DNA of 64,000 nucleotides from Mantamonas sphyraenae (taxonomy: Eukaryota; CRuMs; Mantamonadidae). Location: assembly GCA_026936335.1 (NCBI GenBank), contig JAPMXV010000002.1:186001-250000 (forward strand), read 5' to 3'. Positions 13,578 to 25,367 of the stretch are shown in pieces; position 1 is the first letter of the stretch, and each line of letters begins with the position of its first letter. The position numbers and the translations under genes were made by a program. The notes below the pieces were generated by a model. It had not been told where the DNA came from. It was given only the letters and a program-made list of their open reading frames with translations, and made no database searches.

Positions 13578-14637
13578 TCAGAAGCGGACCTTGTCATCCA
13601 TGCCTGCATAGGGCCCGTTCTTGGTCTCCAGGAGCACGGAGTCTTCGAGCATGGTAAACCCATGGCCGCCTCCACACTGGATGACAATGTCCTGTGTGGT
13701 GTGTGGATGTCAAGTGCGAGTTGAACCCGTGGGTGTGAGGATATGAGAGTTGAAAGGAAAGACGAGAGAGGGTGTGTGTGTGTGTCGGAAAACGTACACC
13801 TGCGCCGCACTCGGTCTCGTCGACCTCGTTCTGGTCATCATCGTAGAGTACAACCTTGATACGGCCCTTGCGCACCATCAGCACTTCATGCGTTCCCACT
13901 GTGCTCCTCTGTGTGTTTGCCGTGCGTTGTCGTGTCCGCCGAGGTGTCAGCTGTCTGCAGGCCGAACCTGCGGCCCTCCGCAAAGCGCAGCCCTGCACCA
14001 TGCACCGCTTTGAAGTATGGGCAAAGCACCATGCAAACGATGCCTCTGCACTGTTTTGCACCCATCCAGACCCATGGTGTCCTGCTTAGGGCCCGTACGA
14101 CCTCGCTGGCGCGGACTGTGGCGTTGAGAAATCCCTGGGCCCTCCAACAAACGAGCGCAAGAACCCTGACAGCGCACGGAAAGGTGGACCAAATGCCACT
14201 CACGAGGCCGATGGCAACGCATGCGCATGTGAAGGGTTGGATCACAAGAGATGTGGGGGGCGCATGGAGGCGCATGGCAGGTGCAGCGAGGGAGAAACAA
14301 CCCACCTCGATGGGCTTGTGCACGTGTCGCGGAATCTCGTGGTCTTTCGGGTACACAATGAAGCCGGCTTGCATGATCTGGTCGTCGGCGGTCAGGAACA
14401 TGTTCTTGGTGAGCACGTCTGTGACCCATCCGCGCACAATGATGGAAACCAGGTTTCCGTTGCTGTCATGGTACTTCTCTGCGCAGCGGGTGTCAGACCT
14501 TCACAACATCCCCTCGCTCTCGCTCCTGAGCCTTCCACACATGCACGCCACCCAACCCTCCCCATACCAATGGCATCCACGGGGTTTTTGGCCTCCTCCT
14601 GCCCCTCAACAATCTTTTCGTTCTCGCTCGTGGACAT
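13578..14637 (-). CDS. Single-domain cupin protein, four exons
   Basis: The exons are 14568-14637, 14306-14478, 13798-13908 and 13578-13691, with phases 1, 0 and 0, giving 155 residues. The joined protein is one cupin beta-barrel: IPRHVHKPIERSTVGTHEVL supplies the metal-binding His pair and Glu, and GDIVIQCGGGHGFTMLED supplies the second cupin motif. The tail is ETKNGPYAGMDDKVRF. This spacing, including the GT.EVL.VRKG strand and the C-terminal GPY..-D-K, is familiar from a bacterial family of small uncharacterised cupins that I recall as common in cyanobacteria and proteobacteria. I infer bacterial ancestry with later intron gain. Function is unknown; a metal-dependent sugar- or small-molecule-binding role is only the generic cupin expectation. 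The third intron on the transcript is 106 nt and the second is 397 nt. Confidence 0.85.
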
Positions 14638-14798
14638 GGAACTTGGTTGCAATGCCTTCCATGCCGCTCCGTCTCCTTCCTCACCCAGAGACGGTCAACA
14701 CGAACGCGAATGACCCACCCATCAACACGACACACGCACACACACGACACACTCTCAAGCAAACGCATTCATTCTTCGACGTTCCTGAAACACACTCC

Positions 14799-16302
14799 TC
14801 AGCGGGATTGCACCACGAGACTGGCATCCTCCAACCCGGCCTCCTCCAGGGTTTGACCCATGTCGGTGAGCTTCTTGCGAGGAAACGTGTTGAGGACATC
14901 GACGGCCCCGCCGGCCTTGGCAGCTGCAAAGGCGTACAGATCACCCACAGTGTGGCTAAGGTTGAACTGCTGCTCCACACGGTCGTTGCCAATGCGCAGC
15001 ATCAGCGTGGTGGTGGGTGCATCTGTGTCCACGGCCACTTCCGCCCCGGCCTCTGTGTCCATGCCGTCGTTGGACGTCTGCTGGGCCGCACTGCCTGTGC
15101 TTGTGCTTGTGCTCGTGCTCGTGCTCGTTGACCCACTCAGACTGAACCCACGCCCAGTGAATGACTTGAACTTGGGCTTGGGACGCACATAGTCCTTGTT
15201 CTCCTCCTTCAGCTGCACGTCCAGGCCTCCGTCCGACGAGCAGTACTTGCGCAGCTCCGGAGGCACACGACGGCTCTCCAGGATCTGAAAGAAGCGCTTG
15301 CTTTCCTCCGAGTTGGGATCACGCAGTTCGGGCGGCTCCTCCTCCACGTCGTCCGTCTCTGCATGCACCGTGTATCCGTTGTTGTACCTGGTGATGAACA
15401 CAGCCGCCCCGGCCACAGACTCCTCCTCCCCATTCCCGTTCGGATTGATTCCCTGTTCCGCCATTCCATACATCCCTCCAATGTCGAGGGCGTGTGCGCA
15501 TTGCCCAGACGATTCCCAACCCTTCCTCCCGACCTTCCGCCTCCCGAATTCCCACCTTGCTTGCCCGCCGGCATTTCTCGCTCCTCTGCTGCCGCAAACA
15601 ATCCGTTCATCAGGCCGCGGTCCGGCTGGTCTCCTCGTCCCTCCACGGCCAATCCACTGTTCTTTCCTCCTCCAGTGAAGTACTCCTCCCCGTCGTTTCC
15701 GCCGCCTCCGCCTCCGCCGCCTCCCAAGTCACCAAACCCAGCGATGCGTGGGCCACGCGTGTTCCTGTTGTTGTTCGCCTTGCGTCCTCCGCTCCCACCT
15801 GCGTTCCCGCCTGTGCGTCCGCCTGTGTTTCCGCCAGCACTCTGTGCGTCGTCGTCGCCCATTGTGCATGTGTGTCAGTCTCAACGGCCCCGGGGATGAC
15901 GACGGAGGGGTGCCGGTCGGCGCTTGGGCCGGAACTCACCACTCGCTTTCCGGACAGGGTGTAGCCCATGGCTCCGCCTCCGCTTCCTCCTCCACTGCCC
16001 CCCAGCATGTTGCCTCCACCTCCTCCTGCTGCTTCCGTCTCCATTTCGTCCTCCTCGCTGTCCAGAGCGTCCAGGTTGCCCGACAAGCCAAACGGCGACG
16101 CTCCGCCGCCTACTTGGCCTCCTCCCCCAGACGGTTGCATCACGTCCGAGTCCTTGTCAAAGAACGCAGACACGGCTGCCTCCAGGTTGCCATTCGACAC
16201 CGCCAAATACAACTGGGCTTGCTCCGAGTCATCCGTGCCCGTCAACGACAAGAACTGTGCCACACGCTCGTCGTCACTCATCTCTTTCTGTTGGCCTGCC
16301 AT
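14799..16302 (-). CDS. NSFL1C: p47/NSFL1C homologue: UBA-SEP-UBX cofactor of p97/Cdc48
   Basis: The exons are 15940-16302, 15556-15841 and 14799-15475 (441 residues, all phases consistent). The N-terminal 45 residues are a UBA-like three-helix domain (VAQFLSLTGTDDSEQAQLYL...AVSAFF). A Gly/Ser-rich linker follows, with the p47 signature block ..RIAGFGDL....EEYFTGGGKNSGLAV. Exon 3 encodes the SEP domain (ITRYNNGYTVH to FKSFTGRGFSLSG), a Ser/Thr repeat, and a C-terminal UBX domain whose NTFPRKKLTDMGQTLEEAGL carries the FP loop that docks on p97. The order and full length match p47/Shp1. The family acts with the p97 ATPase in Golgi and nuclear-envelope membrane fusion and in ubiquitin-linked extraction. 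The poly-Gly linkers are longer than in animals. Confidence 0.93.
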
Positions 16303-16354
16303 GGGCAAAATCCACCACACGTATTCCTGTTTGGTTTCATTCTCCCCTCCCCTA

Positions 16355-16907
16355 TCATTCCCGCGACTTGCTGTCCCCCATGCTGCTACTGCTGCTACTG
16401 CTGCTGCTGCTGCTACTACTGCTCTCACCGGGCAGTTGAATGTCCGGGAAAGCCTTGCGGTCCTCCTCGATGTCCACAGCAATGTCACCCCGCGCCATAC
16501 GCGCACCCCCGTCTGTACCCAGCTTATTCTGCACCATACGACGCGTGTCCATCTGCAGCGCCGTCTTGTACGACGCCCGCAGCTCTGCTTCCGTCTTGCG
16601 CAGGCTCCGCCTCGAGTACACAAGCATCCCGCCCAGAGCCACTGCGCACACGCACACATACAATCGGCAAGAGTTGCATACGAAACAGGAAGGGGCCCAC
16701 ACACAACCCCAAATGCACAACGGGGTTCCCCATTCAGCGGGGAAAGCACATTGAACGCATTCCAAAGCCACCGCGTCAGCACCACGCATTCATGCTCCCA
16801 TCCTCCGTTGGCTCCCACAGATCCAGCCTACCTGTGGATAATGTGTATGTGGCCCACACGTAGGGATAGTCACTGGAGTGCTGCTTGGCACGGTCGATCC
16901 ACTCCAT
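16355..16907 (-). CDS. Small single-pass membrane protein, unrecognised
   Basis: There are two exons, 16832-16907 and 16355-16641 (phase 1 join, gtaggc donor, cgcag acceptor), giving 120 residues. The short N-terminus (MEWIDRAKQHSSDYP) precedes one hydrophobic segment made by the splice, YVWATYTLSTVALGGMLVY. A basic stop-transfer patch (SRRSLRKTEAELR) and a charged tail ending in a poly-Ser run and SMGDSKSRE follow. The poly-Ser run is a CTG/CAG-type repeat. The topology resembles small organellar or ER membrane proteins, but I do not recognise the family. It lies 19 bp below the NACHT-WD gene and 52 bp above p47, all on the same strand. The splice restores both the membrane segment and the frame, which supports a real gene. 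Confidence 0.7.
16381..16429 (-). repeat. CTG/CTA-rich triplet repeat coding poly-Ser
   Basis: This is a run of CTG with occasional CTA units, read on the minus strand as AGC/AGT serine codons near the C-terminus of the small membrane protein. Such tracts recur in the window (17968-18000, 19510-19570, 42515-42546, 45661-45691). Confidence 0.8.
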
Positions 16908-16926
16908 TGCTTTTCCTTGCCCCCCA

Positions 16927-19900
16927 TCACGCTCCCACAACCTCCAACAGGTACAGCTCGCCCGAACCATCGCCCACTGCATACTGCTCGCCGTCTGCGC
17001 TCACCGACACACTCGTTGCTCTGCTGCTGCACGCAAACGGAACCAGCAGCTCAAATTCCTTGCGCACATCCCACACAAACAGCATCCCGTCTGTCGCCAC
17101 CGAAGCCAACGTGTGTGTGATTGACGAGAAACACACATCCCGCACCGTCTCTGTGTGCGCCTCAATCACCTTGAGACATCGCGCGTTCGTCGCGTCCCAC
17201 ACACGCACCGTTGTGTCCGCTCCCCCGCTGGCCACAATCACACTGTCCGCCCCAAACGCACAGCACATCACCAACGCCGTGTGTCCACTCAGAGTGGCCA
17301 CCTTGCTGTACGAACGCACCGCATTCCACACCTTCAGCGTCCCATCGCGGCTACCGCTCACAATCCGCTTCCCGTCGGGGCTCCAGCTCACACACGTCAC
17401 CGACGCACGGTGGCCGTACAGCGTCTTGACCTCCTCTCCACTCGCACAGTTGAACACCTTGAGCAGCTTGTCCTTGCCCGCTGTCACCACCAGCTCGCCA
17501 TCGGGCGAGAACGCGCAGTCGTTCACCCAGGTCTGGGACACCCGAATGCACCTCTTCTCAAACCACTTGGTCGTATCCCACAAACGCAGTGTCCCGTCTG
17601 TCGACGTCGTGCCCACAAGCTCTCCGCCTGGCGAGTACCGTGCACGCAACACCATGTTTTGTGGCCTCGCAGCAGTGCCACCTCCTTGCTTCCCTGCACG
17701 TTCCACGCCTTTGCTGTGTGGTCTCGACTTGCACTCACCAGCATCGATGCATCCCGCGGCTGGTACTCCACTCCCATGATCCTGTTTGTGTGCCCGATCA
17801 CCCCGCCCACCACCACATCCGTGTTCCAGATCTTGATGGTGCGATCATACGACCCCGTCAGCAACAGCTTTCCATCGTGTGAGAACTGCACCCGAAACAC
17901 GGTGCCCGTGTGGCCCAGCAGTGCAGTGCGGACCTGCCACTCTGGCAACCCGCTCCCACCACCCACGCTGCTGCTACTGCTGCTGCTGCTGCTGCTGCTG
18001 CCCGACCTCCATCACCCCGGTCTCGGCTGCTGCTTCTTCTCCTCTCTGTTGCGAGACACTGCCTCCGGCCTCGGCAACTTTCTCCTTGCCTGCTGCCTCT
18101 TTTGTTTCGCCGGCCTCTCCTTCTCCTTTCTCCTTCTCTTTCTCCTTCTCCTTCTCCTTCTCCTTGTCAGAGACCTCCTCCACAGCAGCACGCTGCTGCT
18201 CAAACACAGTCACGCTGTTGTCGTAGCTCGACACAGCAAACCGTGTCCCGTCGGGACACCACGCCACGCCACTCGATTGGTCCTTGTGGATGTTGTCAAA
18301 GCTGGCCAGCCGCTCAAACGTGTCCGTGTCAAAGATGTGAAACGTGCGGTTGACGCACGACGCCAACAAGAAGCGGTCGTCCGGCGACAGACTCAGCTTC
18401 ATCACGCTCAACCCTCCCTTGCTCTCCTTGCGTTGGTCGCCCATAGCACACGCAGACTCCACCATACGCAGCTGCTGTCCAGATCCTGCGTCCCACGCAC
18501 GGATGCTCCCATCCACCGACGCTGTCAACACAACCTCGTTGTCCGACGTCATCACCGCCGCATTCACATCGTTCTTGTGGCCCTGCAGTTGCACCAACAG
18601 CTCTCCAGTTTCCCAGTTCCACACGCACGCAGTCTTGTCCAACGAGCAGCTCACCATCAACGGTGCCGTGGGCGACGCCCAAACATCAATTACAGGTTTC
18701 GAGTGCTGACTAAACTTGCGCTCACTCTTGCCCGTCTTGAGATTCCACAGCCGCAGCGTCGTGTCCCACGATGCGCTCACCGCATGCGTCCCGTCGTGGC
18801 AGAAGCTGCATGCATACACGGAGCTGCGGTGGCCCTTGAACGATCGGATCAGCACGCCCGTGTATGTGTTCCACAGCTTGATGACACGGTCATCCGATGC
18901 GCTCAGGATCAACTTGGAGTCGGAAGAGAACACAGCACAGCGCACACACTTGTCGTGGCCAGTCAGAGTCTGGATGCACGGGTTCTGGTGCTGCGCCTTG
19001 TTCCTTCGGTTCAACCACATGCGCTTCTCCTTGCCCTGGCCAAACCGTGCCATGGCATCCTTGCACGGCGCCGAGTCGTCCGGCTCCATCGCCGCACGCG
19101 AAAACGTCACCTCGGGGTATCTCTTCAGAATGTGCGCATCACGCTGGAAGAACGCACGGTACTCCAACAAACGCTCAAAGATCCGCATGATGCGGTCGTC
19201 GGTGCCGATGTACGGCTGTACACTCTCCAGTGCCAGGATATAGTCTGTCAGCAGGTCAAAACTCATCCCTGCCTCGCATTTCTGCTCCACAAAGCCGAGA
19301 TGGCACAGCGTGTCGCCCAGATCACGCCACATTTTCGCTCGGCTCAGATGAAACGGCAGCTCGCTCACCGCACGTGCACTCTTGCCGGTAAAGCTATCGT
19401 TGCGCTCCGGATCCGCAATGCTGCGGAAATACGCCGCAATGCCCTGGTGGATCGTCAGCTCCCACTCGGCGCCGTTTTCTGTCCCCGTATCACTGTTCCC
19501 AGTCACGCTGCTGCTGCCGCTGCTGCTACTGCTGCTGCTTCTGCTGTCGCTGCCGCTGCTACTGCCGCTACTTCCTCCCTCCTCACTTGTCATGTAACGT
19601 CTGCGCACCGCCTTGGCGAGCTGTCGGTGGAAGAAATCAAGCATGCTCGTCACATCGTCGCTGCTGGGACGCAAGTACGGCTGCAACGCACGGTACAGAT
19701 TCTTCCAGATGGCAATGGGCATGCGTTTCGAAATGTCCGCCAACGTTCCCAGGTGCTGTGCCTTGAAATCGCTCAGCAGATCCAACATCTCCACCTCGGT
19801 GAAGCCCGACCGAGACACCTCAAGCAAGCACAAGACCAGACGCACCAGGTTTGCGTCGTGATCCTCTTCCAGCCTGTCCAAAACCTCGTCCAGCAGCTGT

Positions 19901-22215
19901 GGGATGGTCCCTCCCATCTCTTCGATGCGCTTCGTCACCATTTCAAACACGCCAAACACTCGCAACTCCTCGCACGCCACACGCAGGTACAGCGGCTTGT
20001 ATGCCTCCTCCTTCGTCACAAGCAGTTCCAATTGGTCGTCCGTCAGCTTCTTGCGACTCTGCCACAGGGTCGTCGACGCAATTGCCTTGCGTTCTTCGTA
20101 CGACAGCTCGCCCACCCTCACCTCTTCCACCTTGCGCAAAAGCAAGCCGTCCAGGTGCACACTGGGCAGTGCACTCACAATGATGCGCACGTTGGCTGGG
20201 ATTTTCACGGGCAACCACTCCAGGTTGCTTGCCTGGTGCGCCTCCTCCAGCTGGTTCACTGCGTCCAACACAATCACCAGTTTTCCCTTGTTCGACACAG
20301 ACGCAAGTTGCAGGAATCGCTGAAACTGCCTCTTCAGCTCCTCAAAGTCTTGCGGGATGTCAAACGTGTCCATCTCCTCCTGCTCGCCTTCCTCCTCTTC
20401 CTCCAGCGCCTCCTCATCTTCTGCGTCTTCCTCTGCTTCCTCTTCCTCTTCGCCTTCACCTGCCTCATTTCCTTCTTCTTCCTCGTTGGTCTGATTGAGA
20501 ACCGACGACGAAGACGACGAAGACGACTCCCACGCGTCGCGTCTCGATGCCGTGCGTGCAGCTGCACTGGCTTCAGCTTTCCTCTTGGCCTGGGCTTCCA
20601 TCTGCTCGCGCTGTTTCTCCTCCTCCGCCTGCTGAAAGTACTCTTGCACACGTGTGGCTGCGCTCACCACACCCAACTCCTTCTCCCGCTCCTCGCCCTC
20701 TTTCCATCCGTACACATGTCGGATCTCCCTGCACAGCCGTTCCAACACACGGCGAATGTCCGTCGAGCCCGGCGCCACGCCCACAAAGTGTGACACTACG
20801 GCCGCAATCCTGTCGTCGTCCACCTCGTCCTCGTCTCCATCCGCATCCAGCGCCTTGCGTTGCTCCATCTGTTCCAACCACCTTTTTGTGATCTGCCTGC
20901 AGAAGCTGGCCACAGACGTGGATTTACCCGAACCAGGGTTGCCATGCACCACCAACGGCACCTCGCTTCCCTGCTTCTCACCTGGTGCGGCTTTGCGCAC
21001 AAAGGCATCCATCTGCGCCACAATCAACTCGCGTTCGATGTACACACGCGTCGTGTTCTCCGAAAAGGCGTCATGGTACACCTTTTCCTTGCAAAGTGCT
21101 TCATGGTCCTCCTGCAGCACCTCGTTGTGGAAACGCTCCTCGTCACGCAGCAGCGATGGGGGCAGCACGTCCAGCGCGTGATCAAGCACGTTTGTCGCAC
21201 GCGTCCCGTCTTGGCTTTCACCCATCTCAGCGTGAATCATGCGCCACAGGTCGTTCAACACATTCTTGCCAAAGTCCTCCAGTTCGTGTGTCAACAGCTT
21301 GTCGTGTGACTCGCCCTTCCACTGCGCTCGATATTCGCGCAGCACAAAACGCTCGGGCTCGTCGCGATACTCTCCTGCGCGCTGTGCAATAAGCTCCTTC
21401 AGCACTCTCAGCTGTTCGCCTGCTTCATGGTCCTCCGTTTGGAACACGTGCATGTGTTTCCTGGGCACGTCGCGCAGAAAATCGTTGTTTCGAAAGTAGA
21501 ATGCCGCCCGCGACTTGCTCGGGTCGTTCAGCGCGCCATGCAACATCTCAAAATGTGTTGTGGAGCTGTGTGATGGGATCCCATGCCATGATTCCGTGTG
21601 TGCGGAGAGACGGTCCATGCGCGGTGTCAGTCGCAGTGTCTGCGTGGTGTGTGTGCGTCCTCTGGGCAAAAAGCACAAACGCACTAGCGGCCCAGCGGCA
21701 CGTCGCTCATCCAAGCAAACTTGGGGTCCGACTCGGCTAGCGACAGCTGCGCTTGTTCTGTGCACACCCATCCGTATCGCTCGCCCAGCATTCCCACGAA
21801 AAAGGGCGCACATGCGTCCACCTCGCGCAAACAGATCTCCAGCGCCTTGTCCGTCTCTTCCTTTGTCACTCCCCAACGCAGATCCAGAGGCAGCACGTGC
21901 ACCCGCAGCTGGTTACACCTGAGTCCGACGCACGCATGCACCCTGCCGTGTCAGTCTCCGGCCCGAAATGCCTGCGACATGTGGGTCCCCTCCCACGGAT
22001 GACGTCACTGTGGGGCTGGCTTTCAAGGAAAGATCCTGATCTGGGGAAATAGCAAAACACGGGTGCAACTCCACGCCAACCCACAGCTCCTGCAACTCGG
22101 GAAACACCACACGCGTGAGGTAGTCTCGCTCTCCATGCATGTCCAGAAATGTGCTGCTGATGAACACAGGCACCGTGCGCCAGTGGCCAAGGTCGCTTGC
22201 GTTTGTGCTTGTCAT
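16927..22215 (-). CDS. DUF4062-NACHT-WD40 protein (TEP1/NPHP3/NWD1-type STAND NTPase), with two apparent frameshifts
   Basis: Exon 1 is about 22081-22215 (3' end approximate), exon 2 is 21685-21908, and exon 3 runs from 21565 to 16927. Exons 1-2 encode a DUF4062-type domain ([19 protein letters not shown], then [13 protein letters not shown]). Exon 3 holds a NACHT/STAND NTPase with Walker [10 protein letters not shown] (about 20910-20940) and Walker [14 protein letters not shown] (about 20255-20295), then a helical region, an acidic low-complexity insert (20380-20520), and at least eleven WD40 repeats arranged as propellers. A Lys/Glu and Ser/Gln linker at 17960-18180 separates the last set. 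The frame slips at 18001-18003 (in front of a CAG repeat) and at 17657-17660 (A-run), and WD40 homology continues exactly after each. The family includes telomerase protein 1, nephrocystin-3 and NWD1, which act as scaffolds or signal-triggered switches; the exact ligand here is unknown. It is divergent from TTLL12 with 77 bp between start codons. Confidence 0.87.
17968..18000 (-). repeat. CAG/CTG triplet repeat at a frame discontinuity
   Basis: CTG units on the plus strand (with one CTA) read as CAG on the coding strand. In the upstream frame they give poly-Gln and then a TAG stop. In the downstream WD40 frame they read as AGC poly-Ser, continuing into the next WD40 repeat. The adjoining GGG (18001-18003) is one base too long for continuity. 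Confidence 0.8.
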
Positions 22216-22292
22216 CGTGGTTGTGCCCGTTTCAGTGCGCCCCCTCGCGCACGCACACACACACAAAAGAGACCACACACAAGCAACCAACC

Positions 22293-25200
22293 ATGTCTTC
22301 GCTCACTGGCGTGTCCCAAGACCCGTTCACCATGTTTGTGCAGCTTCATGGCCTGCAGCTGCAGTCCATTGGTTTTCCCGAATCTCTCTACCGCCTCCTG
22401 CACCTGAAGCTCACCGAACAGATGCTGGACGCTGGCAACTACTTTGAGTATGCCTACGACGAGTCTCGTGCCCACCTTCCCCCGACAGAGGGCTTCTCAG
22501 TCCAGCTCAAGGGCGATGCGGGCATGCCCAAACACTCCAACGTCTTTGTTGTGGACCATGTGTGGACCACCACCGCTCGTAATGCACGCCCACAGGTACG
22601 TTGCCCCCATTACCACATACGCCGGTGCCCGCATGCATGTCACATTGCCTCCCAGAGCCCCGAAAGCTGCAAATACGCTGTGCGTGTGGAAAATCCGCCT
22701 CCACTCACACCCCGTATCCGCCACACACTCGCTCTCCTCTCTCTCAATCTCCCTTCACCTGCTTACAGTTGGAGGCCAATCCAGAGCTTGTGGCGCAGCT
22801 GTGCCAACTGATGAATCTCGAGCAGCCACGTGCGTTGTTCCTGGCACAGGACGAAGCGTGGCTTGAGGCGCATGGGCAGGCGACGCAGGAACCGCCCACC
22901 GAGAGCGAAGAGGCGATGACGGCAGCTCTGGTGCAGAAGGCTATGCAGACTCCCCTTTCATGGGACGTTGTACTCCAGGCTGCCGGTGTGGAGCTCGACG
23001 GACAGGTGGAAGAGTCTGCATTGCCAGTGCTAGCCGACGTCGTCGAACTCGAGCTGGACGAGATGTCCATTGCCGAGTTTTCCCACCTCGACCTTCTCTC
23101 TGTGTTTCCTAATCTCGAGCGTCTGTCGCTGTGGGGCAACCTGGTGCCGTCCACCGACGTGCTGTTTGGCTCGCTGGGTAGTTCTCTTGCGGCTCAACTC
23201 AAGGTGTTGTGGCTCAACGATTGCCCCGTCACTCGTGAACAAGGCTACCACGACACGATGCTCGACCGCATGCCCAACCTGCAAATGCTCGACTCCAAGA
23301 TGACACCGGCATACGATGCCTACCTCCTCTGCATGCGTGCTGGCGAGGACTCGCTTGCTGACATCACCTCCTTGGACCTCTCCGACCGCGATCTGCCTCC
23401 CTCCGTCGACACCCAGCTCTGGTCCCAGATGACTGCCCTCTCCTCCCTCGACCTCCGTGGCAACCTCATCAGCCCGGACACCCTGCGCGACATTGCCGCA
23501 GCCGTGCCTACTGTCCAGCGCCTCTGCATCAGCTGGACCGACGATGTCGACCGCGAACTTGTCCTCTCCCTGTGGCCCAATCTGACCCACATTAACGACC
23601 AAGACGCCGCCCAGGAGCAAGTCAACCCTTCTCAGCTCCTCCTTGACAAGATCTACCACACCATGTGGACCATGAATGCCCCGTACCGCATCCTGACACA
23701 GAACTACGAGGACGATTCTGATTCTCAATGGGTGTGGTGTATGTTCTTCTTGTGCCCTCTCCACTCTCCTGCACTCCTGTGCGCTCCTGTCTTTGGTGTC
23801 ACTGACTGATTATCCTATCCCTCCACCGACCACAGATCTCATGGACGACTTTGGCTCCCGCTTCACCCATTCTTTCGAGCCCAACTTCCGCTTCTCTCCC
23901 TTCATGTACATCGACTACGTGAACAAGACCAGCACAACCTACTCCATCTTCTGGCCCATTGAAGACTGTGCCCCGGGGGCGCCTGCAACACGCAATCTCC
24001 TGGGCAAGCAGGAGGCTCTGAACGAACCTCACCCGTACCATCGTCTCCTCGCTTTCCACTCCATCGAAGACACGCAGCACTTTGGCAACGACCTTGCTCA
24101 GCAGTTCCAACAGGAGCTGGACCAGGCACGCGAGCTCGCTGCCCAGACAGAGATGGAACAGGGCGTCGCCGACAGCTCCCTGGATGCGTGTGTGCAACGC
24201 ATGCAGGAGGAAGAGGCAGAGAGACAGCAAAGCAAGGCTCAATCCGAAGAAAACGAGTCTGGTTCCTCCAAGGATGCCAAGAAAGACGCGCCGCTGCGCG
24301 TGTACACCGATCTGTCGTTTGTGCGCAACAACCTGACCAGCGAGGCATTTGAACATGTGCAGCTGCCCGAGGATGCAGATATCCTCTGGCTCATGTCCCA
24401 CCTGGAGTTCTTTGCTGAGCAGTATGACCAGTACCGAGCGATGAATGCACAGGAAGGCGCTGGTCCCGAACCGTTCCGTCTGGCCAGCACACAGCAGGTC
24501 AATGAGTTTGTGGGCCAGGAGTGCATCGACACCAAAGACGGCATCATGCGTACCATGCATGCGCACTATGGACGTCTCATGTCCTGGCTGCCGCAGAGCT
24601 ACGACCTCACCGCAGACACTCCGGCCTTTGTTGCCGAATACCGCAGGCGCCAACAGGACGGCGAGGACAACACGTGGATCATCAAGCCGGCTTCGCTCAC
24701 GCGTGGCATGGATATCCTCATCTCGAGAGACCTGAGCTGCATCCTGCGCCAGCGCGACTGTGGACCGCGTGTGGTCAACAAGTACATCACCAACCCGGCG
24801 TTGTACCAGGGTCGCAAGTTTGACCTGCGCTTCATTGTTATGGTCAAGAACACGCATCCGCTTGAACTCTACGTGTACAACATGTTCTGGATCCGCCTGG
24901 CCAACACGCCATTTGGACTCAGCGCCTTTGAGCAGTACGAGAAGCACTTCACCGTGATGAACTACGGCGAGCACCAGCTGGAACAACTTCATTACAAGGA
25001 CTTTATCGCTGCCTTTGAGCAGGAGCACGGCGTGCAGTGGGCACCCATCCAGGAGAAGATCTACGCCATGCTGCGCCTCGCCTTTGAGGCAGCCTGCGCT
25101 CACAGTCCCTCGGAAGGTGGCATGGCAAACACAGATGGCACAAACGACAACCGCGTGGCCTATTTCGGACCCGACGTCATGATTGACGCCAACTTTGATC

Positions 25201-25334
25201 CGCAGCTCATCGAGGTCAACTTTTCCCCCGATTGCAAGCGCGCCTGCGAATACGACCCAGAGTTCTACAACGACATCTTCGGATGCCTGTTTACGGGCAA
25301 GTACGACTCGAGCAAGATCACACAGCTCGCATGA
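22293..25334 (+). CDS. TTLL12: TTLL12 homologue (tubulin-tyrosine-ligase-like) with leucine-rich repeats
   Basis: The exons are 22293-22595, 22769-23738 and 23836-25334 (923 residues, phases 0 and 1). The N-terminus matches the TTLL12 SET-like region ([17 protein letters not shown].., [13 protein letters not shown]). Exon 2 adds several leucine-rich repeats ([29 protein letters not shown]) and ends in [12 protein letters not shown], the family junction restored by splicing. Exon 3 contains the TTL ATP-grasp domain: [27 protein letters not shown], and [17 protein letters not shown] with the metal-binding Glu/Asn. In animals TTLL12 lacks demonstrated ligase activity and is linked to tubulin and histone modification and RIG-I-pathway control; activity here is untested. 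From memory, LRR-bearing TTLL12 proteins occur in plants, so the LRRs may be ancestral. The 3' end lies 33 bp from the convergent AXDND1-like gene. Confidence 0.93.
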
Positions 25335-25367
25335 GGGAAAGAATGCGGAAGAACAAAACCATCATTG

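Noticed and set aside
17155-20793. 1,212-codon plus-strand open frame, and other long opposite-strand frames at 26676-29537, 36094-38658 and 54255-57781
   Set aside because: They lie antisense to well-supported genes, have His/Arg/Pro/Gln-rich composition typical of GC-rich shadow frames, and show no domain.
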